DNA of 64,000 bases from assembly GCA_051453625.1 (NCBI GenBank), contig JBOZIK010000001.1, positions 79,766,849-79,830,848 of the forward strand, written 5' to 3'. Below, one piece after another: positions 23,562-35,841 of the stretch. Under the pieces are notes generated by a model, which was given only the letters and a program-made list of their open reading frames with translations, ran no database searches and was not told the origin of the DNA. Numbering within the stretch: the stretch's first letter is position 1; each line of letters opens with the position of its first letter. The position numbers and the translations under genes are program-made. Origin of the DNA: Welwitschia mirabilis (Eukaryota > Gnetophyta > Gnetopsida > Welwitschiales).

Positions 23562-24707
23562 GGACCTTTTTCTTCTCATATTTTATGTCTTGAGAAAGTT
23601 CTTACTATCGAATCTTATGATTTTATTCATGAAGTCTGGAAAATCCTTGAAGGCTTTGATCTTAAAAACCCTAGAAATTCTTACTCTTCATGTTAATTTG
23701 AATATGATTTTATGGTTTTATTTCATTCCTTGATAATTCTTTTTTTTTCAATTTTCTTACATGGTTCATATCTTATGCATCTCAAATAGTCTTTAGTTTT
23801 TAATGATTTCAGTTTTCGTGTAATTCTTATTGCTGCATATCGATAAATTTTACATTTAGAATACATACCCCTTAGGTTAGTGTTATCTTAGGTACTTGTA
23901 CCATAACTCTTTTTATCTTTTCTAATTTTGTAATAAATTATTGATTTGGCTTATTTTGGTTATTGATCTTGACTGATGATTTTTAAATAAGAAGACTAAA
24001 AGTGGCTAGGGTAACTAGTTGTTTAAAATTCAGGGAGTGATACTCTTTGAAGGGAGTCTCAAGGACATAGGACCGAACATCTAGGATGAATAGGAAAAAT
24101 GTATCATTTGTCCCTCCTAGATTATGGGCAATTGGATTACCAAAATATGCTATGGAGTAATAGTTAAAAAAAAATTTTTAAAATGCTATCCTAGTCAATT
24201 TTGATTTATAATTATCATCTCTTCTTCACTTAAGAACCCATTACCATTTCATACCTTGCCATGAAACATACTAAAAACTATGAAGGTTATAGTTCTCACA
24301 TCATGTTATTTTTGTATAATAGGTAATTAAGTGAATCTCAAAAGAAGCTAATTTATTTTGTCAAGAAGGGCATTCAAGAATTTTTATTTTTTCAACTTTT
24401 GCATGAGAAATTATTAAAATGGAGTGATTTGTTCATCCTTGTAACTTATAATCTATTATATCTTATGATTAAATTTTGAGATATGATGTCAATTTGATAA
24501 TTGTGTTATCTTGGAAATAAAAAAGTGTTTATTTTCTCATTTATTTAAATATTATATGAGTTATTTATCTTCTTTACCTTTAAAAGTTACTTAAAAATGC
24601 ATTTTTATATGCATATAGATCCATTTAATAATTTTTAGCTTAAATATTTAATAGAAGCATTTGTAAAAGTTAACACTTTTAGTTGTGGAATTTAAAATGT
24701 TGCATTT

Positions 24708-24719
24708 TGATATTAGAGC
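24708..24719 (+). promoter_or_regulatory. Primer binding site (initiator tRNA-Met type), decayed
   Basis: TGATATTAGAGC, differing from TGGTATCAGAGC by one G-to-A and one C-to-T change. It starts three bases after the LTR end at 24704, which makes this LTR a 5' LTR in origin. Confidence 0.7.
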
Positions 24720-27700
24720 TTAGGTAGAAATTATACTATGCATAATTTCTATGAAGCTATCAAAGATTATGTTATGATTTCCTTGGGTGTAATTGTTGTT
24801 AAATAGTTCTAACATCAAGCCCTAAATGCATGACAAACTCTAAAACTTTAAACACTTTATTCTAACCTCCATGAAAGAAATGATTTTATTTTGAATAAAA
24901 TCACTTTTAATCACTTTCTACTATATGCTATGCACTGTACATTTATTCTCTAATATTTTTCTTGCATGCATTTTTCAGATGTGCATCTGTTTAAAGTGAA
25001 AGTGCTTAACATTACTTTATAGATTCTACATTCTCTTTTCTCTATTTATGGAAATAATGTAGAATGTCTTATTTCTTATCTATCTTTTCCTTATTCTTCT
25101 TCCACTTATCACTTATTTTGCTTTCTTTCCAAAGGCTTCTTGCTTTACACTTCCTTCCTCTAGAAGATTAAACATCATAGAAATCAATCCAGTAGCTCTG
25201 GCCAAGAGTTTTACAACTTGAAACCAAATATTAAAATTATTTTTACTTATTTGAATGATGTTAAAACAAAGAACAAAGGAAGATCTATAACCATCAAATA
25301 GTAGGTGCAAGAGTTTCATGTCATGTTTATGGATGTGAAAAATATTCTTGAATTCTTCACTAGTGCATTCTTAGTTACCTTATCCCTTTACTTCCTCTAG
25401 TTTCTTATCTTTAAAATATTCTCTCATAAACCTAGAACAAATATGGAGAATCCAAAAATTAAAAGGAAGATGTATAAGCTTATACAAAGGATGAATAAAA
25501 ATTGGGACCAATATCTCTCTTCTACAAATAATCATTTTTCTTTTAAAGATGTGTAATTTAATGCAAAGAATCATGTCAATCCTATAATAAATCCCAGATT
25601 AAGTTGAAGTAGTATGCAAGATGAATATTTTTTTATTAAAATAAAATATAGGATCAAACATGTGTAAGCCATGGTTGAAAGAAATAAAGTAGTTTCTATG
25701 TGGGATTAGTAAAATGCACATCTTACAACATATGACTTTTGCTTATACACCTTACTCAAATTCATGTTTATCTTAGTAGCTATTTTGTAGATTCCCTTCT
25801 ACACAATAATCCTTGATATATAATTCTCATTATTCACAGGATTCAATTAGTGATACCAAACCTTGATATGGATTGCATTTTTTTTTTTTTTTTTTGCATC
25901 TTGCTCTATAAAACTATTTAGATTAGAAGTTATATCTTGTTACCTAAAGCTCATGTGAAGGAATTTACAGCTAGGTCTAAAGTGATGGTGTGAAAGATCC
26001 TAGTAGTGGAGCAAGAATAGTGTGTATTTATTTGAAATAATTCTAGTATGTGGTGAATTTTCTTATCTAGTTGTCTTAATCCCAACCTTACAAATGCATA
26101 GGTACTTGTCCATTGTGTTGTATTCTTGGTGGATAAGGTATGGCCAACAAGTGAACTCTCCTCAAAAAATGCTTACTGTGTATGTTGTTATGAGTATAGA
26201 GGTTCATCATGTGGAGTGTAAACAATACTACTAGTATGCTAGATAACATGTTGATGATAGCATGATGAATGCAAATATTATTGGTATGATCTATTTGATG
26301 AAATGTAGATCATGTATGTATGAGAATGATTTTGAATGTGTCCTGTCAGTTTGGAACATGGTAATCTATGATTGTGTTAGTATGTTTTGTATGCCTAGGA
26401 GGTGTTACTCTATCATTTATGATGAGTGACTATGATGTAAAAGGGTTTTGTATGTTGAGTAGTATGTATATAGTTGGACTTCATTGACTACATTACTTGC
26501 TTTGGTGGGTGTGTACCTAAGGTGAGTGAGGTATGATTGGGTTTGTAATTCTTACCATTAAGTATCTACTTCCATGATTTTAAGCACCTCCAACACATCA
26601 TTAGGGTACTATGTAACCATTTTGACATATCCTACATAAGGATCATTGTGCTTCTTACAATTACATTTTCTTGTTCTTAAGAAGAGCTTCAAACTTACAT
26701 TCATCTACAACTATGAACATCATTGTAGTTAGATCCCATAGATCTTTTGAGATGAGGAGGGGTCCTCATCTTTATGGTCTAATATGGATAACTTCATCAT
26801 TGAAAAAGTAATTTTAAGAGATGTGAACCCATAGGAACTAGGATCTAGACAATGTCACTTGGAAAATGAACCTAGTCTTAATGAGATCTTCTTATAAGTC
26901 ATAAAAACAAGGTGCATAAACAAATCCTATGTGTACAATTGACTTAAGAACAAAAATTAAAAAAATATCTACTAATTGCAGTGAAATGATTTGAAATAGA
27001 TACGATGAATCACATATTTATCATGATGACAAGATGATTAGTGGATAATCTAGAAACTATTATGGAGTATAAAGATACATAGTCCATTAAGAACAGATGA
27101 TTATATAATAAGAATTGATAGTAAGGAATGAGATCTCTCATTTAATAATAATGGATCTCTAAATAACAAATTATAATTATCCTCTGTGGAAGGATAAACT
27201 CATTTATCCATTACAAAAATTTGTATAGTATTTCTATAACTCTCATAAATTAAAGAATAATTAACATGTAAAAATCATCATAAGGTGAGTGTCTGAGGGC
27301 TACCTTCATGATATGCACATAAAAATTTAACTACTATTTCCTAGAATAATAAATACAATAAAAGTTCATAATTAAGAAAATGTTAAAGTCTATCAAATGA
27401 TGTGATAATTATTAAAATTATCTAGTAAAGAAAGATAGATTATAACAGATTTAGTAGCCTATACAATAGTTTAGTTAGTATTGAATAGATCTAATTGAAA
27501 AAAATTAATTAATAACTAGATATACAGACAAAAAATGTCAAAAAATATGCTTCATCATGAGAAGTAAAAACAAATAAATAGAAAAGTGAAATAGCTCATT
27601 AAATTTTTAATCTAATCTATATTAGGAAACTAATTCATAGGAATTTTATAAGTGTATTATCTATGACATAACCTAGATTAGTTTAGAATCCAATTATCTT

Positions 27701-29204
27701 TGAGATTCAATTAATTATCTACAACTAAGTAAGAACTATAGAGTTTTTCTTCACTTTATTAGCATTACATGATTTCTTAAAATATTAATCTAGTGTAATG
27801 AATGTTAATACTCAACTATTACATCTTATGTATTCTATTACAATTGACTACTTAAACTCTAATTTTATATGTTAGTAAGGTTTTTTTCAATAGAAGAAAA
27901 AAAATATAAAAAGAGCAAAAAAATAATTAAAGATGCAAGAAAATAAAAGGGAAGAACAAGGACAACACATAAGAATGTATGTGGCTAATCATCCAATGTG
28001 AAGAGAAACATCCATAGGAAAATAGTTCAAAGCTTTATTATTTAATACAAATAACACTATAAGGAATACAAGAAAGGATTTTAAAATTCTTTTAATATAA
28101 GGTTAAATAAACAAACCATGATTATTAGGTTAAGTAACTACTTCAATAACCTAGATTACATGTAGGAAGTAATTCCATTAATAAACTATTAAACATATAT
28201 GTTAAGCTTACAAAGAATGCATTTAGAAAATTTGTTGCATTGGCAACATAAGCTAAAACTCCAAATTGATCAATGAAATATGTGAAGTATATCCTAAGAG
28301 TACTTATGGATTTTATCAGTAAGAAATATTTTTAATTGTAATATATCTAATCTGCGTAAATTGATATTTTCACAAACACTTATTATGTAAGCATGCAAAC
28401 ATTTTATCAAACATCTGACATGCTAGCTAAAAGGATATAGAATTACCAAAGACGTAACTGAATTATAGAGATGAATAATATCAACACTCTTTAGAGTTCT
28501 AATTATTGCCATTGTTTTACTTGTATAGGCTCATTAGAATCAAAGATCCATTCTGGTTCTAAACTCAGAAAACTATATACAATGTAAATAAAAAGAGGAT
28601 CATATTTGAAATAAAATAGGTTATGAACTAGAAGTTGAACAAAAACATAAGAATTATGTAGAGACTTAAAATCCTTTCTATGTGAAGAAAAGAGAGAAGA
28701 AGATAAAATTAAGATCTCTCTGAGAATGGTTAATATATGATATATTAAAGCATGTTTTATGTGTTAGGTTTCTCTTGAAGTAATCGATGGATAAGACAGA
28801 GGTCTTATCAAGTTCTTATCTAAGATTTAGCCATCATATCAACTCTAGTAAGAGAATACATGTTAATTGCTTTAATATCTATGTAAGAAAACTTTATCAC
28901 CATTAGATTAGTAGCATAAGTCTTTCAACTTTAGCAATGCACAAACAAATATTCTCTAAGTTTTAGTTTCAAGTGCGTGTCATCTTTTACTATTCTAACC
29001 ACTTCAAAAAAAAAATTTGTTTTGTGATAATTTTGTTTTTGCTTTTGTTTTCTTTTAGATATTAGAGTCTTTAATTTTATGAGGAACTTGCTTATGATTT
29101 TTGTTAATATGTTTTCCTTTTAGAGTAGTTTGTCTTTATTTTTTAAGGTTATCAATAATATTAAGGCTTTACCTCCTCTTGAAACTATTTAATTCCTTGG
29201 GTTG
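24720..29204. other. Stretch after the 5' LTR with no recognisable pol
   Basis: If the LTR at 23035 is a 5' LTR this should be internal sequence, yet I find no zinc knuckle, protease, reverse transcriptase or integrase motif. Minus-strand open frames at 25113-25319 (contains LLFDGYRSSFVLCFNII) and 25380-25574 lie near each other and look mildly protein-like, but I cannot assign them. A T run lies at 25878-25897. Bases 26000-26560 are rich in G+T on the plus strand, unlike their surroundings. From 26600 the sequence is AT-rich without structure. Confidence 0.4.
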
Positions 29205-29214
29205 NNNNNNNNNN
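29205..29214. other. Assembly gap, 10 N
   Basis: Ten N, a different gap class from the 100-N runs. The flanks do not repeat one another. Confidence 0.9.
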
Positions 29215-29515
29215 TCTTAGAATCTTTGTGGACATTATATTATGCTATAAATTTCCCTTGTATACTGCCCCATACTCCCCTCCTACTTTTGCAGAATTAG
29301 AGAAATAATTTTCCTAGGTACTTTAAATAAGTAGTGATACTTTCTTAAAACATTCTAATGAAATAATGATCTCTATCAATGTGTTTGATTTTATATTTTT
29401 GAATATATTATAATTGCTTCATTCATGTTTTGTATATCATCCTATATTTTATTTTATTGTGTTAATTATGGTTAATGTATTATGAAAAATAAAAATAGAA
29501 TTTAATGGTTATCAA

Positions 29516-30111
29516 NNNNNNNNNNNNNNNNNNNNNNNNNNNNNNNNNNNNNNNNNNNNNNNNNNNNNNNNNNNNNNNNNNNNNNNNNNNNNNNNNNNNN
29601 NNNNNNNNNNNNNNNNNNNNNNNNNNNNNNNNNNNNNNNNNNNNNNNNNNNNNNNNNNNNNNNNNNNNNNNNNNNNNNNNNNNNNNNNNNNNNNNNNNNN
29701 NNNNNNNNNNNNNNNNNNNNNNNNNNNNNNNNNNNNNNNNNNNNNNNNNNNNNNNNNNNNNNNNNNNNNNNNNNNNNNNNNNNNNNNNNNNNNNNNNNNN
29801 NNNNNNNNNNNNNNNNNNNNNNNNNNNNNNNNNNNNNNNNNNNNNNNNNNNNNNNNNNNNNNNNNNNNNNNNNNNNNNNNNNNNNNNNNNNNNNNNNNNN
29901 NNNNNNNNNNNNNNNNNNNNNNNNNNNNNNNNNNNNNNNNNNNNNNNNNNNNNNNNNNNNNNNNNNNNNNNNNNNNNNNNNNNNNNNNNNNNNNNNNNNN
30001 NNNNNNNNNNNNNNNNNNNNNNNNNNNNNNNNNNNNNNNNNNNNNNNNNNNNNNNNNNNNNNNNNNNNNNNNNNNNNNNNNNNNNNNNNNNNNNNNNNNN
30101 NNNNNNNNNNN
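29516..30111. other. Assembly gap, 596 N, with identical flanks
   Basis: The 27 bases before the gap (29489-29515) are identical to the 27 bases after it (30112-30138). The contig ends therefore probably overlap and the stated gap size may be wrong, or the gap holds a tandem repeat. Long apparent open frames across it are only N. Confidence 0.9.
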
Positions 30112-30138
30112 ATAAAAATAGAATTTAATGGTTATCAA

Positions 30139-31430
30139 AGGTTTGAGATTATTTAGTCTCATGTTTAGGATTCTTAAGTTACAAATAGAAGAAGATATAA
30201 ATACTCATGAAAGTAGAGATTAAAGGTCATAGCTCTTGAAATATATCTCTATGTATTCTTACTATTAAGGGGTATTTATTATTAATAGTTAAACCTTGAT
30301 TGCTATTATTATTATCTTTTTCAACTCTTATGTTACTTGATTCTTATATTTATCCATCATACTCATTCTACCTCCATAACATATTTCATAATATTATTTA
30401 TTTAATATGCATAATATTTAGCATGCTTTATATAATACACATCATATAGTATTTTACTAATATTTTATTCTTAAAGGAAATCCATGTTTTCATAATAGAT
30501 TATGTACGACTCTAAGATAAAATGTTTTTAATTGCTTAGCAAAGAGGATTTTGATTTTTTTTCTTGAGTTGTTTTATATTTGGATTTGGATGAGCTTAAA
30601 GATTCTTTATCATCATAATTATTTTTTCACATGCTTTAATAGTAAGCTTTTATGATTATTAATTTTTAATTAATAAGTTTTCCTTCTTTATATCTTTTAG
30701 GAATTTAGTCATATTTGTCTAGGATATCTATTTTATAGATTTATTTTTTGACTAGATATTCTTTATTTCAATCAAAAAGAACTCTTTAGCTGTTTACATT
30801 TATCCTTTGTATCTATAGGATCTTATTTTCTACTATATTTGGAATGGGCGCTTGGCCTCACAAGATATAGATTTATTCATTTGAGCATAATGCATCTATA
30901 GAAAAGAAACATGTAAAGAGATGGAGTACTATTATCTCTTGGAAAAAGATCCTTCAAATCCAACTATGTAAGGCTTCTTGAGTTGTGGTTGATAAAATAC
31001 TTTTAGATGGTATAAAGTATACATTTAAAGATTTTTAATAGCTTATATTTAAAATTTTGAATCCATTTTGAAACTTAGAAATCTTAATAAAATAGATATA
31101 AAAGGAAACTTGGATTTAATTATCGACACTCAAATGTGAGATAAATTTATTGCTTTATGAATTTTGAAGTTGATATTTATATATAGATCATAAATTTTAG
31201 AGAATATGTTATGAATTCAAAGTAGAGAATAGAGGAAGAAGTGAATTTCTAAAGGCTTAAGAATTCTAGATATAAGAGATGATTAGTATTATCACAATGA
31301 TCAATATCTATTATTAACAAGCCTATAGACAACATTTCAGCTTATTCAACAATTTTTATGGCATTGAAGGAAGATAAATCCAACTTTGTAAGTATAATAA
31401 TTAGAATAATATAAAATAGATGTATTATAG
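30139..31430. other. Unassigned AT-rich stretch
   Basis: No coding match. A short less AT-rich patch near 30840-30870 (GGAATGGGCGCTTGGCCTC) stands out but has no partner in the window. The stretch ends at the start of the split chromovirus-like LTR; no polypurine tract is visible there. Confidence 0.4.
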
Positions 31431-32320
31431 CTTAAGCTTTAGGTAGACTTTTAAGCTCTAAGATTGTAAATAAATCTTAATGTTATATAGCCTCAAGAGG
31501 GTTTAGTTATTAAATGTATTTATTTCTTGACTTCTAAAGGTGTAATTTTTACTGTGAAATTTTTGTGTGATAATTCCTTTCATTTTGTAGTAGTTATAAT
31601 ATTACCTTTTTTGAAAATTCTTAGTGATTTAATTTTGATTTATTAATGGTTAAATTATTGTAATTGTTGCATGTTTATCCATTTAAATTAAAAAATAGTT
31701 TTCATGTATTTTACTTGTTATTTGGCTAATTTTAAATTTTTTATTGTAATAATTACATGATGAACATTATTATTTATTATTATTAATACATCCATGGGCC
31801 TAGCAAGAAAAAAAAACAGGTTATAAAATTTCCACCACTTCCACCACACTACTTCCACCACTTTCACCACTCTTTTACCATGGTGCCTCTTCACATCCTA
31901 CACTTTCTTCTATAAATAGGACCTTCATCTTCTCATATTTTACACCTTTATAAAGTTGTTATTATTGAATCTTATGATCTTAATATTAAAGCTTGTAAAA
32001 GTCTTGAAGCCTTGGAAACTCTATAAGATTTCACTGTTCATTTTAACTTGGGTATGATTTTATGGTCTTATTTCATTTCTATATGATTATTGATTTTTAT
32101 TTTATTTTTTTTGCATGTTCCTTATCTTGTGCATCTCGAATAGTCTTTATTTTTAAATGATTTTAGTATTCATGTAATTCGTTTTCTTACATGTTAGTGA
32201 AGTTTATATTTAGACTACATACCCCTTATGTTAGTATTATCTTAGGTACTTGTATCAAAATCCTTTCCATCTTGTTTAAGTCTTCTGAGGAATTGTTGAT
32301 TTGACCTTTTTTTATTATTG
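31431..32320 (+). repeat. Left part of split chromovirus-like LTR
   Basis: Matches 23035-23955 in order (AAATAAATCTTAATGTTATA, CATTTTGTAGTAG, CCAC-rich stretch, TATAAATAGGACC, TACATACCCCTTA). It stops at TATTG (32316-32320), where the gypsy element begins. The rest of the LTR resumes at 45028. The two parts joined give a length close to the uninterrupted copy. Confidence 0.8.
31911..31918 (+). promoter_or_regulatory. LTR TATA box
   Basis: TATAAATA followed by GGACC in the split LTR, equivalent to 23554-23561. Confidence 0.5.
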
Positions 32321-32558
32321 TTATAATGTCAATTTTTAGGAATTTGATGGTGTATTTTGAGTACTTTTACAGTACATTCGCATAGATTTTAATGTGATAC
32401 TGGTGACTATGGAGATTTGATAAGATGATTAGTAAAACATTTAATCCTTAGTATTTTTGGTAGTTTCTCAGGCCTATTCTGACACTGCATATTTGGAAGA
32501 AATACTTCATGATGCAAAAGAATGATTTACCTTTTATTTTGAAGAAAAGAAATACCAT

Positions 32559-32815
32559 CGTCCCATATGTCATCCCCATGATAGGTAGGACAACGACACT
32601 GCTAACATGGATAAAAGCTATGGGACTGATAGCAGCACATGGAGACATGTGATACATGGTGATATCTCCTATGTTATCCCCATGACAGGCATAACGATGA
32701 TGCTGCTAACATGGATAGAACTTATGAGGCTAATAGTAGGGCATGGAGACATGTAACACATGGTGATGTCCCCTATGTTTTCCCAATGACAGGTGGGACG
32801 ACAACTATTTTTGTA
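32559..32815 (+). repeat. 104-bp tandem repeat in LTR U3
   Basis: Unit starts at 32559, 32663 and 32767 (exact 104-base steps). Each unit starts with a YRTCYCMTATGT word followed by TCCCCATGA and AGG..GAC-like sequence; the third is partial. The 3' LTR has the same steps at 43743, 43847 and 43951. Repeated U3 modules often carry enhancer function in retroelements; that is inference here. Confidence 0.8.
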
Positions 32816-32922
32816 TGTTCAGGAAGAAATATTTTTGTAAATGGGGTCAAGCATCCCATGTGAGTTTTTAGAGTTTTATTTTTTACCTTTTGGTTTCATT
32901 TCTAGAACCTCAAATGCAAAAC

Positions 32923-32930
32923 TATAAATA
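32923..32930 (+). promoter_or_regulatory. LTR TATA box
   Basis: TATAAATA followed by CCCTTCCTCTCCTTC, matching TATAAAT at 44292 in the 3' LTR and 2743 in another LTR. Confidence 0.6.
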
Positions 32931-33670
32931 CCCTTCCTCTCCTTCATTTCTGGAACATATTTTATACCTAATAGTTATGATGGAGGATTGAATGACAAGA
33001 AGTCCATCCAGAGCCATAGAAAGGATTTTCCTTGATGTTAGGCTAAGTCTCTTCCATTGAGATGTTTTTATTCTATTTGTAAGTGGATTTAATATTCTTG
33101 GATACTCTTTTAAATCAATATAATCATTATTTTATTTTCATTCTATATGTTTCTTATGACTTACATTGATCATAATTTAGTAATAAATTTGTGATTTATC
33201 TAGATCTTAAGGGCAACCTTTGTTAAGGTTGACCTTAATTAGTAGTAGATTTACATTGTTTTTCCATTTCACTTTCATATTGCATTTCTTATTATACTTG
33301 GTAGATCTTATAGTTTATATTGGTTAAGAACTAGTTGAATGCTCTAATTAATTGATATAAGTTATATAGAAGGCTAGTTCTTGTGACAAAAGAATTAGGA
33401 ACTAAGATATTTCATTCCATTTTCAATTGCATTTCATCTTCATTCATCTTACATTACCTTTAATTTATTATTTACTTTCAGTTATTAAAAGATAAAAGAC
33501 TAAAAATACCTTAAGGAATAAATTTTCTAACTCTAAGCCTAGTGTTGTTGTTGGGATTATGACATTCAGGTGGACTCCCACCTATATTAGCATGTGTTTT
33601 TTTGAAAATTATTTGATTTATAAGTTTACTTAAAGAGCTTCAGGATTGCATAAATTCACCTCCAACATTT

Positions 33671-33688
33671 TGGTACCATTGTCGAGGA
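33671..33688 (+). promoter_or_regulatory. Primer binding site (tRNA-Asp type), decayed
   Basis: TGGTACCATTGTCGAGGA compared with TGGCGCCGTTGCCGGGGA, the complement of the plant tRNA-Asp 3' end used by Athila-group elements. All five differences are C-to-T or G-to-A. It starts 13 bases after the LTR end. Confidence 0.8.
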
Positions 33689-34250
33689 AGACTACAAGAA
33701 GTTAGGAGAATTATCATTAATTAGATAAGTACCTTGAATCTATTATTCAATTTATTTATTTAAGTTAATGCTATATTTTTAGTGTAGTTTAAAGTAGATT
33801 TATGTTTGCATAATTTTATTTTACATAATTTTTTTTAGGGATCCAATTATTTCCTCTATTATCCCAAAGACCTAGGGCATGATAGTTTGAAATTTTGAAA
33901 TTAGTTTCTATTTTTTGAAATTTTTCTTTGTTTTTCTTTCATAATAAACTATCATTATGTCTGTCATTCCCATGAAAAACAGGACAACAGTTTTATTAAT
34001 TTTCCACATTTTGATATTTTCTTTTCTACAAGTTAAATAATTCATCATTCTTTCGATCATCTCCATGAAAGTCTAGATGACATTCTATCTTTCCTCTATT
34101 AGAATTTTTATAGTTTTAGATTTTTATTATTGTGGTCATCGTCCTTTCTGTCATTTCCATGACTAGGTGAACGATGTATGCTATTTTGATTTCGGCTTTT
34201 TGTTAATTGATTAAGCATGTAGGAACATGGTGAATTCTAATAAAAAGAGA
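33689..34250 (+). other. 5' leader of the gypsy element
   Basis: Non-coding and T-rich, with three copies of the CTGTCATTCCCATGA-type palindromic motif (about 33960, 34050 and 34140). Gag-like reading begins somewhere after 34250; no start codon can be defended. Confidence 0.5.
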
Positions 34251-35640
34251 AAATATTAGAGAGAATGAAACTTGATTAAAGAAAACATCAAAAAATGATT
34301 ATTCAACTTTGAGCTAAATCTAGGTAAACACACCCCAAGTATGCAAATTCCCATTAAAGAAGAATATTTTTCTACTCCTATTATTTTAAAATTAAAGTTT
34401 GCAAAAGAAAATTGTAGTGTAGAAGTGGATCATATTATTTCTTCAAATATGTCAAACGTCACAAAAATAAAAGCAAGTTACTTCATCTAATACTCTAATT
34501 ATAATAGGAACTTCTTTCTCGAATGCAAATGTTACTCTTAGGGATTTAATTGTAAATATAAAATATAAAATTCAAAATCCTTTTTGTTTACCTTCTAGAT
34601 ATGATATAGAATTAAGAAATTTAAGTGCTTATTCAATGTTTTTAAGGAAACTAGAGGAAGATCCTTTTCAACATTTAGCTAACATTGAATAACTTGTGCT
34701 TACTTTAGGAAATGAGAAGAAACATATTGGGGATCATACTTATATGATTATTTTTCCAGTCATACTTAAATGAAGAGAAAAATTTTGGCTTAAAACTATC
34801 CCACAAAAAGTCTTAAATCTTGAATTCAAGTGTAAGAAGTATTTATTAAAAGATTTTTGGATGATATTTCCATGAGGAAGAGAAGAAAACAAGTAACCAA
34901 CTTTCAACAACAAACTCGTAAGGATTATGCAACATCTTATTAACATTTTCTAATAACTAGTCATTCCAACCCTATTGGTGAATTTTGTAAAGACAGGCTA
35001 GTAGATTATTTTTATAGTGGATTAAATACTTAATAAAATAACTAGTAGATTTTTATTGTGCAGGCAACTTATTGAATTTAGGCCTAGAGGATGCATGGAA
35101 TATGCTAAAAAATTTGGTAGAAATAAGTCAAACTTGGCCTAAACCCATTAAAAAAATCACACTATAGGATAAATTATAAAAGATTTAAAAGCAAAACATG
35201 ACAAAGAAGAAGAAAGGGAGGGCTCAACCAAAATAATCAAAGATTTTATTACTACTTTAGAAAAGTATACACATATGAAAATTGATGCAAAGATGGTAAA
35301 GAATGAAATCTTAACTTCAAATTGTTATATCTGTGAAGATGACTCTCATCCTATAAAAGAATGCCCTTTGTTACCAACGTATAAGGAAAAGATGTTTGAG
35401 GAAGTGTTTTCCTTCAACCAAAGAGCACCTAACTTTAAAAACCATACATAATTCCAACAAATATTTGTTAGAAAATCTAAATGAAAACCATTTGAAAGTA
35501 GATTTAAGAGTTTCAACCTTTGACTCAATTTTCAACAAAATCAGAATGATCCATTAGGGAATCCATAGAAGAGATAAGAAAAATATAAGAGAAAACTAAT
35601 AACAACATTGATAAGACCAATATCAATATTGAAAACATAG
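34250..35640 (+). pseudogene. gag: gag (capsid and zinc knuckle) of the gypsy element, broken
   Basis: Gag packages the RNA in a virus-like particle. Readable pieces in shifting frames are EEDPFQHLANIE (about 34650), IIFPVILK, REKFWLKTIPQKV (about 34745-34815) and VTNFQQQTRKDYA, in the order of the plant retrotransposon gag domain (FxxSLKDxAKxWL in the family). A good zinc knuckle follows at 35323-35364: CYICEDDSHPIKEC, which fits CX2CX4HX4C with all four metal ligands. Several stops interrupt the frame, so no protein is made. It is followed by a linker leading to protease at about 36200. Confidence 0.8.
35323..35364 (+). other. Intact CCHC zinc knuckle in gag
   Basis: CYICEDDSHPIKEC, 14 residues with C-X2-C-X4-H-X4-C spacing. 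It is unusually well kept for this element; the knuckles at 47256 and 61192 have lost ligands. Confidence 0.85.
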
Positions 35641-35841
35641 TAAATGTGCTTTAACAAATAATTCTTATCAACTAAAGACCACAAGGCTTTCTTGCATCTT
35701 AACCAATTCCCAATCCAAATGAAGTCAAAAGGGATTTAAAAATAGTAATAAGAAGTGAAAAGGATACAACATCTCCTACCCATAAGGATTCAATATCTAA
35801 AAATAATAAAATAAATGAGGAAGATGATGTGGAAATTTTAT

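Larger units (their letters stand above)
23035..24704 (+). repeat. Chromovirus-like LTR, uninterrupted (1.67 kb)
   Basis: Starts TGTATCACATCC and ends TTTAAAATGTTGCA, with a primer site four bases later. The same sequence occurs in reverse at 16412-18352 and, split by another element, at 31431-32320 plus 45028-45791. Landmarks in order are AAATAAATCTTAATGTTATA, TTTTGTAGTAGCC, a CCAC-rich stretch (23433-23520), TATAAATAGGACC (from 23554), TACATACCCCTTA and a GTTATTGATCTTGA site that corresponds to the insertion point of the big gypsy element in the other copy. End sequences and primer site fit Tekay/Del-type chromoviruses, but lineage is inferred. Confidence 0.8.
32321..33658 (+). repeat. 5' LTR of the gypsy element (1338 bp)
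   Basis: Pairs with 43503-45027. Starts TTATAATGTC (TGTAATGATGC in the 3' copy) and ends AAATTCA just before the primer site. It contains a 104-base tandem repeat (32559-32800), a TATA box (32923-32930), a GGCTAAGTCTCTTCCATTGAG landmark and AT-rich 3' sequence. In a hand-aligned 190-base sample the two LTRs differ at about 24 positions, mainly transitions. Confidence 0.85.

Noticed and set aside
25878-25897. Long T run, considered as the tail of a reverse-inserted LINE or SINE
   Set aside because: No SINE promoter boxes, LINE coding sequence or target duplication was seen beside it.
29505-30162. Open frames of over 200 codons on both strands
   Set aside because: They consist almost wholly of unknown residues from the 596-N gap.
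32448-32657. 69-codon minus-strand frame, with a similar one at 43632-43841
   Set aside because: The two resemble one another only because they lie in the two LTRs of one element; LTRs are non-coding here.
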